Shown here piece by piece: positions 8,723 to 17,813 of a stretch of DNA of 46,797 nucleotides. Each line of letters starts with the position of its first letter. Position 1 is the stretch's first letter. Source of the stretch: Nostoc sp. LPT (GTDB lineage: Bacteria; Cyanobacteriota; Cyanobacteriia; Cyanobacteriales; Nostocaceae); NCBI RefSeq assembly GCF_017115165.1, contig NZ_JABXKF010000128.1:1-46797 (forward strand), in the 5' to 3' direction. The translations under genes were made by a program, and so were the position numbers. The notes beneath the pieces are model-generated. The model had not been told where the DNA came from. It saw only the letters and a program-made list of their open reading frames with translations, and did no database searches.

Positions 8723-9268
8723 AATTACGCTCCTAATTTTGCTGATAATTTTGTCTATTCCTGAAATACAAAATTAATACTAGTTGCTGTTTTAACCACA
8801 GCAGTTATGTAAACGTAAAGGGGAATTTAGCGTATATACCTTAGCGGCTTGCTAAAGGCATCGTTTGTAATCAGATGAATTTATATATACTACATATCCG
8901 AATGTTTGCTACAATCAAATCAGAAAAATTATATTTTCAATTTAGACTACTAGAGGAAATCTCAATTTCGTAGGTATATACTGAGCTACAAACTTAAATT
9001 GCTGCTTTTCGGATTTTTGCCCAGGTATTTTTGTAAACCTGACTAAATTGCTCACACAGATGTAATATACAAGCAGACCTGACGTCCATCAATTCTTCAA
9101 AAGGCATCGCTCAAACACAATTTTTTGCAAATTATCTAAATTGTTCAATACCTGATCAGGTAAGGAAATTGGGGATTTGTATGGGGTCTCAGTGATATTT
9201 ACTAACAAGAGAGATTATACTGTATGACTTAAGATGAATATATACCCCAATTGAAATGGATTCCCAGT
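8723..9268. other. Divergent intergenic region
   Basis: These 546 bp separate the divergent PPC-protein gene and the second kinase-WD40 gene and should contain both promoters. No clear -35/-10 pair stands out. A 37-codon minus-strand frame (8994-9107, MPFEELMDVRS...) was noticed; it could be a gene remnant but has no support. No repeat family members were found. Confidence 0.4.
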
Positions 9269-11329
9269 ATGCTCTGTTGTGTGAATCCCGATTGCCAAAA
9301 ACCCTTAAATCCTGATAAAAACAACTATTGCCACAGTTGTAGAGCGGAATTGATACCCCTGCTAGGAGGTCGCTATCGTCCCACTCAGGTTTTATCAGAC
9401 GAAGGCGGATTTGGTAGAACCTATCTAGCAAAAGATGTACACAAACTGAATGAATGCTGTGTTGTTAAGCAATTCGCGCCAAAACTTCAGGGAACTGGGC
9501 CGCTAACCAAGGCCGTTGAACTATTTAAACAAGAAGCGAGCCGACTGCAAGAACTGGCAGAACATCCGCAAATTCCAACTTTATTAGCTTATTTTGAGCA
9601 AAATAGCTATCTATTTTTGGTGCAGCAGTTTATCAATGGGGAAAACTTGCTCAAAGAATCGGAAACGCGGGGAAACTATAACGAAACGGAGATTCGCCAA
9701 CTTTTGCTAGATTTACTGCCGATACTGAAGTTTATCCATGTGCGGGGAGTGATTCACCGGGATATCAAGCCACAGAATATTATTCGCCGTCAAAGTGACG
9801 GGCGATTAATCCTAATTGATTTTGGAGCTTCTAAGCTGTTGACAGTAACAGTGCAGACTAGAATGGGCACTGTTATTGGCTCACACGGTTACACTGCACT
9901 TGAACAGATGCAAGATGGAAAAGCTTACCCAGCCAGTGATTTATTCAGTTTGGGGGCTACTTGTTTTCATCTCCTGACTGGAGTTCGCCCATCTCAACTA
10001 TGGATATACCAGGGTTATGGTTGGGTTACATCTTGGCGACAACATTTAACCAGTCCAAGTAAAGAAGGGATTTCTATATCTGTAGAGTTGGGTGAAGTTT
10101 TGGATAAGCTGTTGCAACTAGACATCCAAAAGCGTTATCAATCGGCTGATGAAGTCATCATTGACTTGACACCTCAACTACCACCATTGTCATCAGTGCC
10201 CCCAACTATACTTACACCAACATTTGCAACTACTCCAGCAAACAAGGGGCCAGTTTCACCAAAATCAAATAACAATCTGAAAAGTCAACTGTTGTTAGGT
10301 TCTAGCATTTTGATGTTGGGATTAGGGGGAGTTTGGTATTTTCACTCTCGTCCCCATACAGTCAGCGAAGTTCCTGAACCTATTTCTCAGCCTATTCAAC
10401 CCCAAAAAAACGTCTCAGAAAATTCTTATCTACCCAAACCCTTCAAGGGACATTTTAGTGATGTGAATTCCGTAGCTTTCAGTCCTGATGGTACAACCCT
10501 TGGCAGTGCCAGTGATGATAAGACAATCAAGCTATGGAATCTGACAGGTGGACAGGAAATCCGCACTTTAAAAGGACATTCCAATTGGATTTGGACTATA
10601 GCTTTCAGTCCTGATAGCAAAATCCTCGCTAGTGGCAGTGCGGACAAGACAATCAAACTGTGGAATCTGGAGACAGGAAAGTTAATCCGCACCTTAGAGG
10701 GAAATAGCGACGGAGTTACTTCTGTAGCTTTCAGTCCTGATGGCAAAACCCTTGCGAGTGGCAGTGCTAGTAAGGATATGAAAATCAAACTGTGGAATCT
10801 GGAGACAGGAAAGTTAATCCGCACCTTAGAGGGACATACCAGTGGTGTTGCATCTGTCGTTTTCAGTCCTGATGGTAAAACCCTTGCCAGCGGTAGCTGG
10901 GATAAAACAATTAAATTGTGGAATCTGGGCACAGGAAAGTTAATCCGCACCTTAGACGGAAATGCAGAGTCGATTCTTTCAGTCGCTTTTGCTCCCGATG
11001 GTGTCATCCTTGCCAGTGGCAGTAAAGACAAGACAATTAAATTGTGGAATCTAAAAACAGGAAAGTTAATCCATACCTTAAAAGGACATAATGATAAGGT
11101 TAATTCTGTCGTCTTTTTGCCAAACGTAAGTTCAAATGGTATTACTCTTGTAAGTGGTAGTAGTGACAAGACAATCAAACTTTGGAACCCAGTCACAGGA
11201 AAGGAAATTCGCACTTTGGAAACAGGTTCTGGATATATTTATGCTGTTGCCATTAGCCCAGATGGACAAACCATTGCCGGTGGTGGAAGTGGTGAGAACA
11301 TTCTCAAAATTTGGCAGATGATTAATTAA
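9269..11329 (+). CDS. Zinc ribbon-Ser/Thr kinase-TM-WD40 protein 2
   Basis: This is a close paralogue of the 5289-7316 product with the same order: zinc ribbon (CCVNPDC, CHSC), kinase, linker, one membrane segment (SQLLLGSSILMLGLGGVWYF) and seven WD40 repeats. The key kinase residues fall at the same positions as in the paralogue (K67, HRD 163-165, DFG 184-186), so it should be active. I chose ATG 9269 (MLCCVNPDC) over the upstream TTG 9251 by matching the paralogue. Several WD40 blades are almost identical at the DNA level, including a 52-bp perfect direct repeat, which points to recent blade duplication or gene conversion. Blade 3 has a two-residue insertion (SASKDMKIKLW), and blade 6 is longer than the others (VFLPNVSSNGIT). 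Confidence 0.93.
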   Translation: MLCCVNPDCQKPLNPDKNNYCHSCRAELIPLLGGRYRPTQVLSDEGGFGRTYLAKDVHKLNECCVVKQFAPKLQGTGPLTKAVELFKQEASRLQELAEHPQIPTLLAYFEQNSYLFLVQQFINGENLLKESETRGNYNETEIRQLLLDLLPILKFIHVRGVIHRDIKPQNIIRRQSDGRLILIDFGASKLLTVTVQTRMGTVIGSHGYTALEQMQDGKAYPASDLFSLGATCFHLLTGVRPSQLWIYQGYGWVTSWRQHLTSPSKEGISISVELGEVLDKLLQLDIQKRYQSADEVIIDLTPQLPPLSSVPPTILTPTFATTPANKGPVSPKSNNNLKSQLLLGSSILMLGLGGVWYFHSRPHTVSEVPEPISQPIQPQKNVSENSYLPKPFKGHFSDVNSVAFSPDGTTLGSASDDKTIKLWNLTGGQEIRTLKGHSNWIWTIAFSPDSKILASGSADKTIKLWNLETGKLIRTLEGNSDGVTSVAFSPDGKTLASGSASKDMKIKLWNLETGKLIRTLEGHTSGVASVVFSPDGKTLASGSWDKTIKLWNLGTGKLIRTLDGNAESILSVAFAPDGVILASGSKDKTIKLWNLKTGKLIHTLKGHNDKVNSVVFLPNVSSNGITLVSGSSDKTIKLWNPVTGKEIRTLETGSGYIYAVAISPDGQTIAGGGSGENILKIWQMIN
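10651..10834 (+). repeat. 52-bp perfect direct repeat in WD40 blades
   Basis: The 52 bases at 10651-10702 recur exactly at 10783-10834, an offset of 132 bp. They encode the end of one WD40 blade and the start of the next (IKLWNLETGKLIRTLEG). Shorter, diverged copies occur in the other blades. Such identity between blades indicates recent duplication or homogenisation and makes the region prone to slippage and misassembly. Confidence 0.9.
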
Positions 11330-11580
11330 AAATATCTAATAGCATATATTCGGGATAGATTGCGACTTTTTCGGGTTCTATCTCAGAATATTTAGCTGTG
11401 CAAAAATCTCAATTTAATCCTAGCTTCAAAAGATGATATTGGCGAAGACTGTATTATGATAATATTCTTTACGTGCTCAGGATTATAGCTTGAAAAAATA
11501 TCAAAATCTATCCCTAAACCTACGAAAATGGGTTTAATATAGGTTTTTTATTGTCAAAAAATATCTCTAAATAAAAGTTT

Positions 11581-12828
11581 ATGATTAATAATATATTTTT
11601 CCTGCTCATACTATTTTCTTCACTTTTAGGGCGAATTAAATTTCCAGGAATAAATATTAGTATTCATTATCTATTACTTCCTGCATTTAGCTTGGGAATC
11701 ATTAGTTTCTCTTTAAAAGAGATACCAGAAGTTGTTAAGAAGCATAAAATAATTTTGATATCTATAAGTCTAATGTATTTATGGATGTGGCTGTCCTCAT
11801 TAATGAGCGACTTTCCAAATATTGCTATTACTTATAGTCTCAAATACTCAACTTATTATATATTATTTTTTGCTTTTTTAATATTAACTTTTAAGAAGAT
11901 AGCAACACCATCTTTAACATTTTATTATCGTTGCATATTGTACTTACTACAGATAATTGCAGGTTTGGGTTTTTTAGAGGTTTTCCTTCCCAAAAACTGG
12001 ATTTTTAAATTATTAAAGTTCCCCAGTTTTTATCCTGAGATTGGTTCAATTATGCAAAACCCTAATCAATTTGGGGTAATAGTCGCCATTGGATTATGTT
12101 TAAGCTTGATTTTAGAAAAACAGAATAAAATTTCTAAAATTGAATTAAATATAAGTGAATTAATTTTTCCAATTTTCTTAGCTTTGTCTGCTAGCGGAAA
12201 TGGTTGGGTAATTTTTATAATTGGGATGTTTTTTTTGCTGACATATAAAATTATTAGTTTTAGAAAAATGATTTATCTAATAAGCTTGTTGTTTTTATGC
12301 ATTGTAACTGTACCAGTTTCTACATGGAGACTTGGTTTGGCAGATAGTAAAATATTTCCATTAATTAATGTATTTTTAGAAAATTCAAATTTAGTAAATC
12401 CAAACGAAAAAAAGCCTCATACTCTTGTAGTAACAGGTTTTTCAAGGTTTCAAATGTGGCAGGCAGCTATTAATGAAACTATTAAAAGACCACTTACTGG
12501 TATAGGTATAGGGGTTTTTCCAGACCAGATAGGAGTGAAAGTTTGGGGAAAAAAAGGTTATCATGCACACAATATATTTTTAAATGTGTCAGCAGAACAA
12601 GGAATTCCTGGATTATTACTATTTACTAATTTTTTAGCGAAAATAGCACTTAAAGTTAAATATGCTAATCCTTTAATTACTGTTCCAATTATTCTATTTT
12701 TAGTGTCTCAAATTATAGATTTTTTTGCTGAAGACTATACTTTTACAACTATTGAGTTTTATTTTATAGCAGCAGCTATCAATTATCGAAAAGATATTGT
12801 CATGCAATTAAAACCTGAAATTATTTAA
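11581..12828 (+). CDS. O-antigen ligase/polymerase (Wzy/WaaL) family membrane protein
   Basis: This polytopic membrane protein of 415 residues has about ten or more hydrophobic segments. The C-terminal half carries the Wzy_C signature: FQMWQAAINETIKRPLTGIG, then GVFP, then a periplasmic-loop region YHAHNIFLNVSAEQGIPGLL. Such proteins polymerise or ligate lipid-linked glycans in the periplasm. The gene is strikingly AT-rich compared with its left neighbours. It is followed after 15 bp by a glycosyltransferase on the same strand, so the two probably form an operon for an exopolysaccharide or O-antigen-like glycan. Whether it is a polymerase or a ligase cannot be told from sequence alone. Confidence 0.85.
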   Translation: MINNIFFLLILFSSLLGRIKFPGINISIHYLLLPAFSLGIISFSLKEIPEVVKKHKIILISISLMYLWMWLSSLMSDFPNIAITYSLKYSTYYILFFAFLILTFKKIATPSLTFYYRCILYLLQIIAGLGFLEVFLPKNWIFKLLKFPSFYPEIGSIMQNPNQFGVIVAIGLCLSLILEKQNKISKIELNISELIFPIFLALSASGNGWVIFIIGMFFLLTYKIISFRKMIYLISLLFLCIVTVPVSTWRLGLADSKIFPLINVFLENSNLVNPNEKKPHTLVVTGFSRFQMWQAAINETIKRPLTGIGIGVFPDQIGVKVWGKKGYHAHNIFLNVSAEQGIPGLLLFTNFLAKIALKVKYANPLITVPIILFLVSQIIDFFAEDYTFTTIEFYFIAAAINYRKDIVMQLKPEII

Positions 12829-12843
12829 AATGCCAAAAAACGT

Positions 12844-13989
12844 ATGATTGCTAAACCTCATCTTTACTTAATATTTCCGAATATATTTGATTTCAAGGGA
12901 GGTATTCAAGTTTACTCAAAATTTTTGCTGAAAGCTTTACAAGATATATATCCTGAAGCTGATTATGATGTGTTTCTAAAATATGATAAATATAGTTTAA
13001 AACAGCCAGACAAATTGCAGTTTTTAAGTTCAACAAGATTTCATTATTTTGGAGATTTACCAAAATTAGTGCAACCAATTTTATTTGCCACGAAAATAAT
13101 TATTTTAGCTATTCTTCAACATCCCGTTATCGTAATTTCCACTCATGTTAACTATGCGATTGTTTGTTATATTCTAAAATTTCTCACTGGAATTCCTTAC
13201 TGGGTCGTTGCTCATGGCTTAGAAGTTTGGGATATCGAAAACAAGGCAACAAAATTCGCTTTAGAAAAAGCAGATAAAATCATTAGTGTTAGTAATTATA
13301 CTCGCCAGCGCTTGCTTCAAAATACAAATATTAATTCCGAAAAAATAGTTATTTTACCTAATACATTTGATGCTAGTAAGTTTCCAATAAATTCTAAACC
13401 TACCTACTTACTCAAGCGATATAATTTAACAGATGAACAGCCTGTAATTTTAACAGTAACGCGGCTGGGAAGCATGGCAAAATACAAGGGTTATGACCAA
13501 ATCCTCCATGCTTTAGTTAAAGTGCGGTTGTATCTCCCTAATGTTCACTTCATTCTTGCAGGGAAAGGAGATGATATACCTCGAATTAAAGCTTTAGTTA
13601 CCAACTTAAATCTACAAGATTGTGTTACTATTGCCGGATTTGTTCCAGATAAAGAATTGTGCGATCATTACAATCTCTGCGATGTTTTTGCTCTGCCTAG
13701 TAAAGGAGAAGGATTTGGGATTGTTTTTCTAGAAGCTTTAGCTTGTGGTAAACCTGTATTGGCGGGTAATCAAGATGGTTCTATAGATCCCTTGGCTGAC
13801 GGGAAGTTGGGATGTTTGGTCGATCCTGATAACGTTGAAGAAATTGCCGATAATCTAATTCAAATCCTGCAAGGCGATTGCTCTAATCGATTAATTTACC
13901 AACCAAAATACTTACAACAAAAAACTATTGAAGCTTTTGATTTTAGCCAGTTTCGTGCAAGTTTAGCAAAGTTAGTTAGTGGTAATTAG
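12844..13989 (+). CDS. Glycosyltransferase family 4 (GT-B fold)
   Basis: This 381-residue GT-B enzyme should transfer a sugar from a nucleotide donor to a glycan acceptor at the cytoplasmic face of the membrane. It has the N-terminal acceptor-domain glycine motif (FKGGIQVYS), a linker VVAHGLEVWD, the C-domain strand ILTVTRLG, and the GT4 donor-site motif EGFGIVFLEALACGKPV with its paired glutamates. The gene begins 15 bp after the Wzy-like gene, implying co-transcription and a role in the same polysaccharide pathway. Base composition is AT-rich at its 5' end and becomes more typical toward the 3' end. The sugar specificity cannot be inferred. Confidence 0.92.
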   Translation: MIAKPHLYLIFPNIFDFKGGIQVYSKFLLKALQDIYPEADYDVFLKYDKYSLKQPDKLQFLSSTRFHYFGDLPKLVQPILFATKIIILAILQHPVIVISTHVNYAIVCYILKFLTGIPYWVVAHGLEVWDIENKATKFALEKADKIISVSNYTRQRLLQNTNINSEKIVILPNTFDASKFPINSKPTYLLKRYNLTDEQPVILTVTRLGSMAKYKGYDQILHALVKVRLYLPNVHFILAGKGDDIPRIKALVTNLNLQDCVTIAGFVPDKELCDHYNLCDVFALPSKGEGFGIVFLEALACGKPVLAGNQDGSIDPLADGKLGCLVDPDNVEEIADNLIQILQGDCSNRLIYQPKYLQQKTIEAFDFSQFRASLAKLVSGN

Positions 13990-14017
13990 TTACAATTTAA
14001 TAAAATTTGTTAAAAAA

Positions 14018-14209
14018 ATGGAAGATTCAATATTTGTTATATTTCTTGCCTTTGGGTTTATTTGGGTTTTGATGGAAGTTGTAGGTTGGATTGCGTTTCT
14101 AAAATCTGAGGGTGAGGAAATTAAGTTTGGTAAGTGGGGACTTATAGTTGCTATTCCAATTTTAATACCAATAATTGTTACTCTGATTATTGGTGTATTT
14201 TATCATTAA
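14018..14209 (+). CDS. Small two-TM membrane protein
   Basis: This is a 63-residue protein with two hydrophobic helices (about 4-25 and 40-60) separated by a short charged loop (KSEGEEIKFGKWG). I place the start at ATG 14018. An upstream in-frame GTG at 13979 overlaps the end of the glycosyltransferase gene and would add 13 polar residues. It lies 28 bp after the glycosyltransferase and may be the last gene of that operon. I do not recognise the family. The short length and lack of strong ribosome-binding site leave some doubt. Confidence 0.6.
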   Translation: MEDSIFVIFLAFGFIWVLMEVVGWIAFLKSEGEEIKFGKWGLIVAIPILIPIIVTLIIGVFYH

Positions 14210-14298
14210 TAAAATGGGCGATCGCTGGACAAAACAGCGTGATAGATGGATAAGCAATGGGACAATAAATTACTTAGATAAGCTTTTTGTCAGGTTGT

Positions 14299-14817
14299 AT
14301 GTGTAGAGAAATAAGTCCAACTGAACGACAAAATAAAGATATAGTTCTTCAGTTCTATGGAGCTTTCGACAGCCGGAATATTAGCGAAGCCTTGGCACTT
14401 ATAGCGCCCAATTTTGTTGCTCATATCGCTGGTACACCTGCTCCTCTTGATGGTGAAGGTTTTAAAGAGTTTGGTATGGCTTTTTACTTAGCCTTTACCA
14501 ACGGTCAACATACATTTGACCAAGTGCTTGTTGAAGGAGATAAAGTTGTTACTTGTGGAACATTTACAGCTAGGCATCTTGCTGAATTTCAAGGTCTTCC
14601 TTCAACAGGTAAAGAAATTAAGTTATCAATCATGCATATTGATCGCGTTGAAAACGGCAAAATCGTAGAGCATTGGGGGCAAGGTGATGCACTTGGATTA
14701 ATGCAACAGTTGGGTATTGTCTTTCTACCAGGGCCTGCCCTTTTTCCACATATTTTTAAAAGTCTTTTATCCAAGCTGTTGAACAAGCTAACAGAAATTA
14801 ATAGCTTAAGAGTATGA
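14299..14817 (+). CDS. SnoaL-like (NTF2 fold) ester cyclase family protein
   Basis: This 172-residue protein matches the SnoaL-like polyketide cyclase/ester cyclase family: NKDIVLQFYGAFDSRN near the N-terminus, NFVAHIAGTPAPLDG, the core VEGDKVVTCGTFTARH, and the late strands IMHIDRVENGKIVEHWGQGD. Members are small alpha+beta barrels, some enzymatic and many of unknown function. I chose ATG 14299; an in-frame TTG four codons upstream is possible, and no strong Shine-Dalgarno sequence decides it. The C-terminal 30 residues (LFPHIFKSLLSKLLNKLTEI) extend past the usual domain. No adjacent polyketide or secondary-metabolite genes are present. Confidence 0.85.
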   Translation: MCREISPTERQNKDIVLQFYGAFDSRNISEALALIAPNFVAHIAGTPAPLDGEGFKEFGMAFYLAFTNGQHTFDQVLVEGDKVVTCGTFTARHLAEFQGLPSTGKEIKLSIMHIDRVENGKIVEHWGQGDALGLMQQLGIVFLPGPALFPHIFKSLLSKLLNKLTEINSLRV

Positions 14818-14894
14818 TGTTAATTTTTAGCACCAATATCGTGAAACTACTACTTTTGTAACAGCGATCGCAAGAAGGTACTAATCGATCTAGT

Positions 14895-17516
14895 TTATTT
14901 TTGAATCGCACCCCTAACCAAAATAACTGTACTTTCGACACCAGAGGCGATCGCTTCGGGAATATTACCTTGAATCGCTTGCTGTAGCAATCCCTCGCGG
15001 GAAGCTCCCAAAACTACAACATCGTAACCTTCGGTTTGCACTAGGTTAATCACACCTTCGGCGACTGAATTAGCTTGCACTGGCAGAGCAACTACAGTAC
15101 TGGACAATTTGCGGCGACGCATCAAATGGCGAATGGCTTGTTCTGAAATTGACATATCTGGCTTGAGTTCAGATGGCTTAAACACCTGTGTCAGGTGAAT
15201 TTTCGGATCGTTTCCCAATGTAATTAAAGCTGGTAACAATTTAATTGCCAGTGGGGAATTGGGGCCACCAGCGACTGGAACTAGCCAACGGTTGAACTGG
15301 GGACTGAGAATCGGGGATTGAGTAGTGCCTAATTTTACTAATACGACTTCGCAGGTGGCTTGGCGAATTATGGTGTCAACAACGTTACCAAAAATCCGAC
15401 CAGGGGTAGATGTGTTACCTTTCCATCCCATTAGAATTAGGTCGATGTATTGTTCGTTGATTGTTTCCAAAATCGCTTGGGCTACATCGTGGGTAACTCG
15501 AATCTGCGTGTGCAAAGGAATTTTCCACTTTTTTGCTAAGACTTCTGCCTGTCGTAGCAAGCGGCGGCTTTTTGCTGTTCTTACCTGTGTTTCTGATGGG
15601 GAACTGTGGCGGGGTATCAGCATTACTTGCACGCAATCTATTTCATAATGGCGATCGCGGGCAATAGCTGCTGCCATTTGTAATAAAACACCTGCTGTTT
15701 CAGGATTAGCTACGGGTACTAATAATCTACCTCTACCAGTGCTGGGCGATCGCGTTTGGTAAACTATGTATGAAGGTTCTGACCGCAGTTTCGGAGTCTG
15801 GTTATCACAATTGAGATGATCTGCTTCCGCCCGAATAATATCTGCACGGGTAATAATCCCAATTAGTTTGCGTCTATCTACCACAGGTAAGCGACTGATT
15901 TGATGGCGATCGAGTAAATATAGTACATTACTTAAAGTGTGAATTGGTGTTACTGTCATCGGGACAGATGTCATAATTTCTTTTAAGAAAATATCGGCTA
16001 GATGGCGATCGCGAAGTGTGTGGTTTGTACTCTCACGTATTTTCAGCAAATCTGATTGCGTTACAATCCCCACTAATTTGTTATCTTCTACCACAGGGAA
16101 ACCGCGATGATGAGAACGAGCAAAAGCTTGCATTGCTTCTTCCAAGCTCATCTGTGCATCTAGAGTTTCTACTCGTTCTTGCATCACATCTTTTGCAGTT
16201 AACTTGGTTAATGCTCCTTCCATCGCCACTTCTTTGGTGAGAGTAATACCTTTTAACTCCAAAAGTTTCTCATAAAGCGAACCAGGCATTACCTTGTCCG
16301 CAACCAGGTAAGCTGCGACAGAAACAATCATCAAAGGTAGCACCAGGTTGAAATCTGTAGTCATCTCAAAGACAATCACAATTGCTGTGATTGGCACTTT
16401 GGAAACGGCGCTAAAAAATCCACCCATACCCGCTAGGGCGTAAGTCGTAGGAGAACCAACTTTGGTGATATATAACTCAGATACACCGATGATGTGTCCT
16501 AAACAACAACCCAAAATCAGACTGGGAGCGAATAATCCCCCTGGTGCTCCCGAACCAAATGCAATCAGTGTGAGGATGAACTGGGCTACAAAGGCGATCG
16601 CGGCGACGCTAGGATGAGAACCTCCGGTAATTAATGACTCCCGTAGTCCCGTATTATCACGGAAGGATGGGGGGAGCATAGCCACGACAACACCAGAGAT
16701 AAATCCAGCTAAAGCTACCTGCAACGGTAAGCTGATGTGTAATCTTCTATAAAATTTAATACTAAATATGATGCCGCGATTAAACAATGCACCAAACAAG
16801 CCTGCCAAAATACCTAACAGTATGAAAAAGGGAATTTCTGGGATGGAGAATTGGCTGGAAGATTTTACTAATTGCAAGTTAAGGTCAAAAGAGCCACCAC
16901 CTAAAAGTCGGGATATCACGCCACCAATAAAGGAGGCGATAATGGCAGTTCCTAGAGTCAATCCTGATAAATCTTGGAGTAATTCTTCAACAATAAATAA
17001 TACACCTGCGATCGGGGCATTGAAAGCAGCAGCCAAACCCGCACCCGCACCGGCTGCAATCATTTGCCGTCGATGATCTGGGGAAGTGGGAACCCAACGA
17101 CTCATCCCTGCTGCCAAACCAGCCCCCACTTGGACAGTAGGGCCTTGCCGTCCTAGAGTCATGCCGGAACCGATGGCGATGATGGCACTGAATAACTTCA
17201 CACCTGCTACCCGCCAAGATAAATTCACAGGCACATTGGCAAGAGAAGCTTTGACTTGCGGAATACCGCTACCAGAAGCCTCTGGTGCTAATCTATCCAC
17301 CAACCATCCAGCCAGAAATCCCAGAACAAGACCAATTGCAGGTAGTACCAGCCATGCCGGCAAAAAGTGGGTAGTATGCACTCGCCATGTCCCCAGCCAT
17401 CCCGATCCTACTTTCAGGAATACCGCAGATAGGGCAGCAACCAAACCGATAATACAGGCTTCGGCGATCGCTAAACCTCTTCTAGGCTGCCACCAGGTGC
17501 GAAAACGCTGATTCAT
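14895..17516 (-). CDS. ClC chloride channel/transporter with CBS pair and Usp domains
   Basis: This 873-residue membrane protein combines a ClC domain (about 15-420), a CBS pair (about 445-570) and two universal-stress-protein-like domains (about 600-870, the first with the nucleotide-binding-like GWKGNTSTPGRIFG). The ClC filter motifs are GSGIPQVKA (82-90), GRQGPTVQ (122-129) and GSGAPGGLFAPSL. The gating glutamate found in GREGP of E. coli ClC is Gln here (Q124), a change known experimentally to mimic the open gate and uncouple protons. The protein may therefore be a passive anion channel. CBS and Usp domains suggest control by adenine nucleotides. It is preceded by a MITE-like repeat; no operon partner lies close by. 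Confidence 0.93.
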   Translation of the reverse strand: MNQRFRTWWQPRRGLAIAEACIIGLVAALSAVFLKVGSGWLGTWRVHTTHFLPAWLVLPAIGLVLGFLAGWLVDRLAPEASGSGIPQVKASLANVPVNLSWRVAGVKLFSAIIAIGSGMTLGRQGPTVQVGAGLAAGMSRWVPTSPDHRRQMIAAGAGAGLAAAFNAPIAGVLFIVEELLQDLSGLTLGTAIIASFIGGVISRLLGGGSFDLNLQLVKSSSQFSIPEIPFFILLGILAGLFGALFNRGIIFSIKFYRRLHISLPLQVALAGFISGVVVAMLPPSFRDNTGLRESLITGGSHPSVAAIAFVAQFILTLIAFGSGAPGGLFAPSLILGCCLGHIIGVSELYITKVGSPTTYALAGMGGFFSAVSKVPITAIVIVFEMTTDFNLVLPLMIVSVAAYLVADKVMPGSLYEKLLELKGITLTKEVAMEGALTKLTAKDVMQERVETLDAQMSLEEAMQAFARSHHRGFPVVEDNKLVGIVTQSDLLKIRESTNHTLRDRHLADIFLKEIMTSVPMTVTPIHTLSNVLYLLDRHQISRLPVVDRRKLIGIITRADIIRAEADHLNCDNQTPKLRSEPSYIVYQTRSPSTGRGRLLVPVANPETAGVLLQMAAAIARDRHYEIDCVQVMLIPRHSSPSETQVRTAKSRRLLRQAEVLAKKWKIPLHTQIRVTHDVAQAILETINEQYIDLILMGWKGNTSTPGRIFGNVVDTIIRQATCEVVLVKLGTTQSPILSPQFNRWLVPVAGGPNSPLAIKLLPALITLGNDPKIHLTQVFKPSELKPDMSISEQAIRHLMRRRKLSSTVVALPVQANSVAEGVINLVQTEGYDVVVLGASREGLLQQAIQGNIPEAIASGVESTVILVRGAIQK

Positions 17517-17618
17517 ACAAATTTTGGATTTTTGATTTTGGATTTTTGATTACAAATTTTTACTAAAAAGCTGTTCGGTGGAATCTTCAGAGAATGTTTT
17601 AAAAGTCGTTGGCAAAAT

Positions 17619-17730
17619 ACAGCAGAATTCTGGAGTCAGGAGTCAGAATTCAGGAGTCAGAAGTAAAACAGGCTTTATACCTGGCTTTGAGACGAATCGT
17701 TGTGTACTTCACTAACTTGAAATTTGCTGT
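17619..17730. repeat. MITE-like dispersed repeat, copy B (112 bp)
   Basis: Begins ACAGCAGAATTC and ends AAATTTGCTGT, with imperfect terminal inverted repeats of about 11 bp. It is related to 4766-4856. The right 55 bp (GACGAATCGTTGTGTACTTC...) differ at only a few positions, while the left part has extra GGAGTCAGAATTC heptamer-like units. It lies about 100 bp upstream of the ClC start codon, so it may sit in or near that promoter. Confidence 0.75.
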
Positions 17731-17756
17731 ATAATTCGTTACTATACAATTTCTGT

Positions 17757-17812
17757 CTCCAATTACGAATTACGAATTACGTTAGCGAGTCATCGAGCGT
17801 CATTACGAATTA
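17757..17812. repeat. ATTACGA heptamers interrupted by a short insert
   Basis: ATTACGA heptamers are broken by GTTAGCGAGTCATCGAGCGTC and then resume with ATTACGAATTA. The same junctions, GTTAGCG on the left and GCGTC-ATTACGA on the right, occur around a longer insert at 20680-20790. The block lies just past the stop codon of the TldD/PmbA gene. Confidence 0.75.
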
Positions 17813-17813
17813 T

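Noticed and set aside
8994..9107. 37-codon minus-strand frame MPFEELMDVRS...
   Set aside because: Plausible composition but too short, with no Shine-Dalgarno and no recognised family; might be a remnant.
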